Source of the DNA: Marinobacter qingdaonensis
GTDB lineage: Bacteria > Pseudomonadota > Gammaproteobacteria > Pseudomonadales > Oleiphilaceae
Direction of reading: 5' to 3'
Length of the DNA stretch: 64,000 nucleotides
NCBI RefSeq assembly: GCF_034555935.1
Contig: NZ_JAYDCJ010000003.1
Location: forward strand, 2,232,001 to 2,296,000
This document shows, one piece after another, positions 60,251 to 64,000 of this stretch (position 1 is its first letter; the number at the start of each line of letters is the position of its first letter). Made by a program: the position numbers and the translations under genes. The notes under the pieces were generated by a model that was given only the letters and a program-made list of their open reading frames with translations, had not been told where the DNA came from and searched no databases.

Positions 60251-61132
60251 TTACAGCCTGGCCTGTTGCAGGGCCTCGATCCGCTCCTCGAGCGGCGGAT
60301 GGGTCATGAACAGGGCGCTCAGTCCACCCCGGGCGCCACGGTTGATGCCGAAGGCCTGGAGGGTGTCGGGCATCTGGTCGGGCACCTCGCTTTCCTGCTT
60401 CAGGCGGGCCAGGGCGCTGATCATCGCCGACCGGCCGGCCAGCTGGGCGCCGGCAATGTCGGCCCGGAATTCCCGGCGGCGGGAGAACCAGAACACGATG
60501 GTGCTGGCGAGAATACCGAGGACCAGTTCGGCGGCGATGCTGACCACGAAGAAGCCGATGCCGTGGCCGTTTTCGTTCTTGAACACCACCCGGTCCACAA
60601 ACGAGCCGATCACCCGTGACGCGAAGATCACGAAGGTGTTCACCACGCCCTGGATCAGCGCCAGGGTGACCATGTCACCGTTGGCCACGTGGCCGATTTC
60701 GTGGCCCAGAACGGCGCGGATCTCGTCCTTGTTAAAGCGGTGCAGCAGGCCTTCGCTCACCGCCACCAGGGCATCGTTCTTGTTCCAGCCGGTGGCGAAG
60801 GCGTTCGACTGGGACGCCGGAAAAATGGCCACTTCCGGCATGCCAATGCCCGCCTTCTGGGCCATCTCGGCCACAGTATCCACCAGCCAGCGCTCGGCCG
60901 GGGTCCGGGGCGACTCAATGACCTGGGCCCGGGTGCTCCACTTTGCCATGGGCTTGGAGATCAGAAGCGACACGATCGCACCGGCAAACCCGAACACCGC
61001 GGCAAAGGCCAGCAGCGGACCGTACTGGATACCGTGCTGGGACAGGTAGCTGTCGACGCCCAGCAGCCTGAGGGTAAAGCTGGCTACCAGGATGACCGCC
61101 AGGTTGGTGGCTAGAAACAACAAAATTCTCAT
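60251..61132 (-). CDS. htpX: Membrane zinc metalloprotease HtpX
   Basis: 293 residues. Two N-terminal membrane segments ([40 protein letters not shown]), the M48 zinc site [12 protein letters not shown] with the third ligand in [15 protein letters not shown], and two further hydrophobic segments between. Degrades damaged membrane proteins, usually under envelope stress control. Confidence 0.95.
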   Translation of the reverse strand: MRILLFLATNLAVILVASFTLRLLGVDSYLSQHGIQYGPLLAFAAVFGFAGAIVSLLISKPMAKWSTRAQVIESPRTPAERWLVDTVAEMAQKAGIGMPEVAIFPASQSNAFATGWNKNDALVAVSEGLLHRFNKDEIRAVLGHEIGHVANGDMVTLALIQGVVNTFVIFASRVIGSFVDRVVFKNENGHGIGFFVVSIAAELVLGILASTIVFWFSRRREFRADIAGAQLAGRSAMISALARLKQESEVPDQMPDTLQAFGINRGARGGLSALFMTHPPLEERIEALQQARL

Positions 61133-61227
61133 GGTGAATCCCTGAAACCGTTGATGAAAACCGTTTGGTGGTGCTTCTGACCGTGATATGCGGCCAACCG
61201 TTCCGGCTTCAATACCCGGGTGCGGTT

Positions 61228-61695
61228 TTATTCACTGGTGTCGGCGAAGAAGGTGGCCTGGATCACCTGGCTGATCCGGCCCGAGTGTCCGCTTCTCAGG
61301 GCGGTCCGGATCAGATGGATGTAGGTGGACAGGTCCTCCTGCACCGAGGACGGCAGCGCATCGGCCTCGACGTCGCGCTGGCCGCCCAGGGCCCGGGCCA
61401 GGGCCGAGGGGGCAGGCGCGCTCAGCCGGACAAAGGCGGTCTGACTCAGTACCGCCTGGTCCAGGGCTTCCTGGCGGATGGTGTCGACGTAGCGCAACAA
61501 CCCTTCCTCCTCCAGCCAGAGCAGGGCTCCGAAACAGGCCATGTGGCGCTTGCTGTGCAAGCCGAACTCGTCGGGCTCGTCCGGGCCGGCAATGTCTTCG
61601 ACGAACAGGTTGACCCGCCGCGGAAAGGCCCCGTACAGCTGCACCAGGGCGATGGCGACGTCCTTGTAGAACTCCTCGATGTGAAGGTCGGCCAC
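61228..61695 (-). CDS. Conserved hypothetical protein
   Basis: 155 residues. Starts [20 protein letters not shown] and contains [20 protein letters not shown] then [20 protein letters not shown], a pattern I associate with uncharacterised gammaproteobacterial proteins. No signal peptide or membrane segment. The GTG at 61695 is chosen as start because AGGAG lies 5 bases before it; the GTG at 61701 overlaps that site. The gap to alaA is only 8 bases, so they are probably co-transcribed, with this gene second. Confidence 0.72.
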   Translation of the reverse strand: MADLHIEEFYKDVAIALVQLYGAFPRRVNLFVEDIAGPDEPDEFGLHSKRHMACFGALLWLEEEGLLRYVDTIRQEALDQAVLSQTAFVRLSAPAPSALARALGGQRDVEADALPSSVQEDLSTYIHLIRTALRSGHSGRISQVIQATFFADTSE

Positions 61696-61703
61696 AACCA
61701 CTC

Positions 61704-62918
61704 CTACTGCTGGTAATTGCCCAGGAAACGGCCGAGGCGTCCCATGGCGTCACCGAGGGTGTCCTCGCGGGGCAGGAACACCACTCGCAGATGCTGCTTG
61801 TCGTCGATGTTGAACGCCGAACCCTGAACCAGAAGAATGCGCTCCTGCAGCAGCAGGTCCAGCACCAGCTTCTCGTCGTTCACGATCGGGAAGTGTTTCG
61901 GGTCCAGTTTCGGGAACAGATAGAGAGCGCCCTGGGGCTTCACGCAGCTGACGCCGGGGATGTCATTCAGCATACGCCAGGCGGTTTCGCGCTGCTCGTA
62001 CAGTCGCCCGCCGGGAGCCACCAGGTCGTTGATGGACTGGTAGCCCCCCAGTGCCGTCTGGATTGCCAGCTGGGCCGGCACGTTGGCGCACAGGCGCATG
62101 TTCGACAGCATCTCGATGCCTTCGATCAGGTCGGTGGCCCGGTGCTTGGCACCGCTGATGATCATCCACCCGGACCGGTAGCCGGCGGCCCGGTAGTTCT
62201 TGGACAGGCCGTTGTAGGTGAAGAACAGTACGTCGTCGGCCAGGGCGGCGGTGGAGACGTGCTCGGTGCCGTCGTACAGGATCTTGTCGTAGATTTCGTC
62301 CGACAGCACGATCAGGTTGTGCTGGCGTGCCAGCTCAATCACCTGTTCCAGCAGCTCCCGGGAGTAGACGGCGCCGGTCGGGTTGTTGGGGTTGATCAGG
62401 ACAATGGCCCGGGTCCGGCGGGTGATCTTCTTGCGGATGTCGTCAATGTCCGGGAACCAGTTCTGGGCCTCGTCGCACCGGTAGTGCACCGGCTTGCCGC
62501 TGGACAGGGTAACCGCGGCGGTCCAGAGCGGGTAGTCCGGCGCCGGGATCAGCACCTCGTCGCCGGTGTTGAGCATGGCCTGCATGGACATGACGATCAG
62601 TTCGCTGACGCCGTTGCCCAGGAAGATGTCGTCGATGTCGACCTTGTCGATGCCACGCTGCTGGCAGTAATGCATCACCGCCTTGCGGGCCGAGAACAGC
62701 CCCTTGGATTCCACGTAGCCCTGGGCCTGGTGCATGTTGTAGATGACGTCCTGCTGGATTTCTTCCGGAACGTCCAGTTCAAAGGCGGCCGGGTTGCCGA
62801 TGTTGAGCTTCAGCACCCGGTGACCTTCTTCCTCCAGTCGACGCGCCTCCCGCAGAACCACGCCACGTATTTCATAACACACGTTATCCAGCTTGGCGGA
62901 TTTGAAGTAGTTCTGCAT
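61704..62918 (-). CDS. alaA: Alanine-type aminotransferase AlaA
   Basis: PLP-dependent class I aminotransferase, 404 residues (E. coli AlaA 405). Matches AlaA throughout: LKLNIGNPAAFELDVPEEIQ, LGNGVSELIVMSMQAMLNTG, IVLINPNNPTGAVYSRELLE, and the PLP lysine in YNGLSKNYRAAGYRSGWMI. Transfers amino groups between glutamate and pyruvate. Divergent from the peroxidase gene; the 254-base gap between them has no element I can name. Confidence 0.93.
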   Translation of the reverse strand: MQNYFKSAKLDNVCYEIRGVVLREARRLEEEGHRVLKLNIGNPAAFELDVPEEIQQDVIYNMHQAQGYVESKGLFSARKAVMHYCQQRGIDKVDIDDIFLGNGVSELIVMSMQAMLNTGDEVLIPAPDYPLWTAAVTLSSGKPVHYRCDEAQNWFPDIDDIRKKITRRTRAIVLINPNNPTGAVYSRELLEQVIELARQHNLIVLSDEIYDKILYDGTEHVSTAALADDVLFFTYNGLSKNYRAAGYRSGWMIISGAKHRATDLIEGIEMLSNMRLCANVPAQLAIQTALGGYQSINDLVAPGGRLYEQRETAWRMLNDIPGVSCVKPQGALYLFPKLDPKHFPIVNDEKLVLDLLLQERILLVQGSAFNIDDKQHLRVVFLPREDTLGDAMGRLGRFLGNYQQ

Positions 62919-63172
62919 AAGGCCCGAATTTCCTTGGTCTGCTGTCGAATCGAAGGTGTCTGCTCAATGGCTTTTTATTCTAGCGGAGCAAAGGCCGGCG
63001 ACAACAGGGGAATTATGATGAATTGTGGCGTGATGAGGCAGATTTAGCGGGCAAACCTGAAGTTTATTGGAGAAAGTCCGGGTTTCTTTCCCACTGATCT
63101 TGGTTTTTGAAAAAAGGTTGTGCACAATCCAATTTCCAGCAATTCAATATCGATCAAAACAAGGAGAGTCCC

Positions 63173-63658
63173 ATGGCCGAGGCCAACGTTTACGATTTCA
63201 CCGTTCGCGACATACAGGGCAATGAGAAGAGCCTGGAGGAATACCGTGGCAAGGCACTTCTGATCGTGAACACCGCCAGCAAGTGTGGTTTCACCCCCCA
63301 GTTCGAGGGCCTGCAGACGCTGCACAAGGAGTTGGGCGGGCGCGGGTTCGAGGTCCTGGGCTTTCCCTGCAACCAGTTCCTGAATCAGGACCCGGGCAAC
63401 GACGAGGCCATCAGCCAGTTCTGCAGCCTGAACTACGGCGTCGATTTCCCGATGTTTTCCAAGGTTGAAGTGAACGGTGCCGGGGCCCACCCGCTGTTCC
63501 AGTTTCTCAAGCGCGAGGCGAAAGGGTTGATGGGCTCGGAGAAAGTGAAGTGGAACTTCACCAAGTTCCTGGTCGGCCCGGATGGGCAGGTGATCCGCCG
63601 GTATCCGCCGACCGCCAAGCCCGAGGACATCCGGGCCGACATTGAGAAACTGCTGTAA
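63173..63658 (+). CDS. Glutathione peroxidase-family thiol peroxidase
   Basis: 161 residues. Peroxidatic cysteine in NTASKCGFTPQFEG, GFPCNQFLNQDPGND (second cysteine and Gln) and WNFTKFLVGPDGQVI (Trp-Asn pair) are the family hallmarks. Cys replaces selenocysteine, as in bacterial BtuE/BsaA-type enzymes, which often use thioredoxin. ATG 63173 follows AAGGAG. Three bases upstream of an OhrR-type regulator start, which suggests peroxide-responsive control. Confidence 0.93.
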   Translation: MAEANVYDFTVRDIQGNEKSLEEYRGKALLIVNTASKCGFTPQFEGLQTLHKELGGRGFEVLGFPCNQFLNQDPGNDEAISQFCSLNYGVDFPMFSKVEVNGAGAHPLFQFLKREAKGLMGSEKVKWNFTKFLVGPDGQVIRRYPPTAKPEDIRADIEKLL

Positions 63659-63660
63659 TC

Positions 63661-64000
63661 ATGGCCGACGCCGACGACCTGCTGTCACTGGACAACCAGG
63701 TCTGTTTCGCCCTGTACGCCGCCAACCGGGCGGTCACCGCCCGTTACCGGCCGTTGCTGGCCGAACTGGAGCTGACCTACCCGCAATACCTGGTGATGCT
63801 GGTGCTCTGGGAGCAGGCCCGGGCCGGGCGCAAGACCCGGGTGTCGGACCTGGGGCGGCGTTTGCGGCTGGATTCGGGCACGCTCACGCCACTGCTCAAG
63901 CGTCTGGCCGAGCGTGGTCTGCTGCTGCGCCAGCGCAGCGCTGAGGACGAGCGGGTGGTGACCCTGACCCTGACCGCCGAGGGCGAGGCTCTGAGGGCGC
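63661..64000 (+). CDS. ohrR: MarR-family organic-peroxide regulator OhrR-like (cut by window edge)
   Basis: About 113 residues are visible up to the window edge. DNQVCFALYAANRAVTARYR near the N-terminus carries the reactive cysteine (NQVCFALY) used by OhrR to sense organic hydroperoxides. The winged helix follows: YPQYLVMLVLWE, VSDLGRRLRLDSGTLTPLLK, RQRSAEDERVV. OhrR usually controls ohr; here the adjacent gene is a glutathione-peroxidase-type enzyme. C-terminus lies beyond 64000. Confidence 0.88.
   Translation, partial: MADADDLLSLDNQVCFALYAANRAVTARYRPLLAELELTYPQYLVMLVLWEQARAGRKTRVSDLGRRLRLDSGTLTPLLKRLAERGLLLRQRSAEDERVVTLTLTAEGEALRA

Overview
The window reads as chromosome of a G+C-rich gammaproteobacterium. 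Gene content (cbb3 oxidase with its assembly genes, RlmM/TusA, EpmC, RhlB, TtcA, a MalT-type maltose regulon, a rhizobial-type glycerol ABC transporter) best fits a marine Marinobacter-like organism. That genus call is inference from gene content, not from a marker gene.

Layout. (1) 1-9666, glycerol: a partial glpD, the DeoR-type repressor glpR and a sigma-54-dependent activator on the minus strand face a plus-strand operon of two ATPases, two permeases, a small membrane protein and a periplasmic binding protein (glpSTPQUV type). The shared intergenic region holds a near-perfect -24/-12 promoter, a GlpR-like palindrome over the expected transcription start and three TGTTCAA repeats further upstream. 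(2) 9693-14706: an aldo/keto reductase, then malEFG. (3) 14764-21640: accessory segment with SelO, a frameshifted secreted protein, a membrane protein, IS3 remnants, an orphan solute-binding protein, a maltose-O-acetyltransferase-like gene and dispersed repeats; much of it is visibly A+T-richer than the flanks. It separates malEFG from malK. (4) 21681-33595: malK and an alpha-glucosidase with a consensus MalT box upstream, an unusual chemoreceptor, a sodium/solute symporter, a DksA-like zinc-finger protein, an amidohydrolase and the regulator malT. (5) 33828-38450: a four-gene plus-strand operon for the cell envelope: a secreted C39-type peptidase, a FapF-like barrel, a FadL-family barrel and a lipoprotein ending in a MalM-like domain. 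(6) 38460-41859: polysaccharide deacetylase, DnaJ-related protein, TetR regulator, ttcA. (7) 41888-50651: ccoNOQP-ccoGHIS plus a TauE/SafE-type membrane protein, all minus strand, with an FNR/ANR-like box upstream of ccoN. (8) 50780-64000: housekeeping genes (hydrolase, diguanylate cyclase, rlmM, tusA, dsbD, epmC, rhlB, pdxB, htpX, alaA) ending in a glutathione peroxidase followed by a partial OhrR-type regulator.

How it fits together: regions 1-4 are mainly carbon uptake and its control. Glycerol is taken up by an ABC system instead of a facilitator and fed to GlpK (not in window) and GlpD. Maltose/maltodextrin enters by MalEFGK and is cleaved in the cytoplasm by the GH13 enzyme under MalT. 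The most interesting candidate is the peptidase/FapF/FadL/MalM-like operon, which looks like an export or surface module with no cargo gene in view. No rRNA, tRNA or CRISPR array was recognised.
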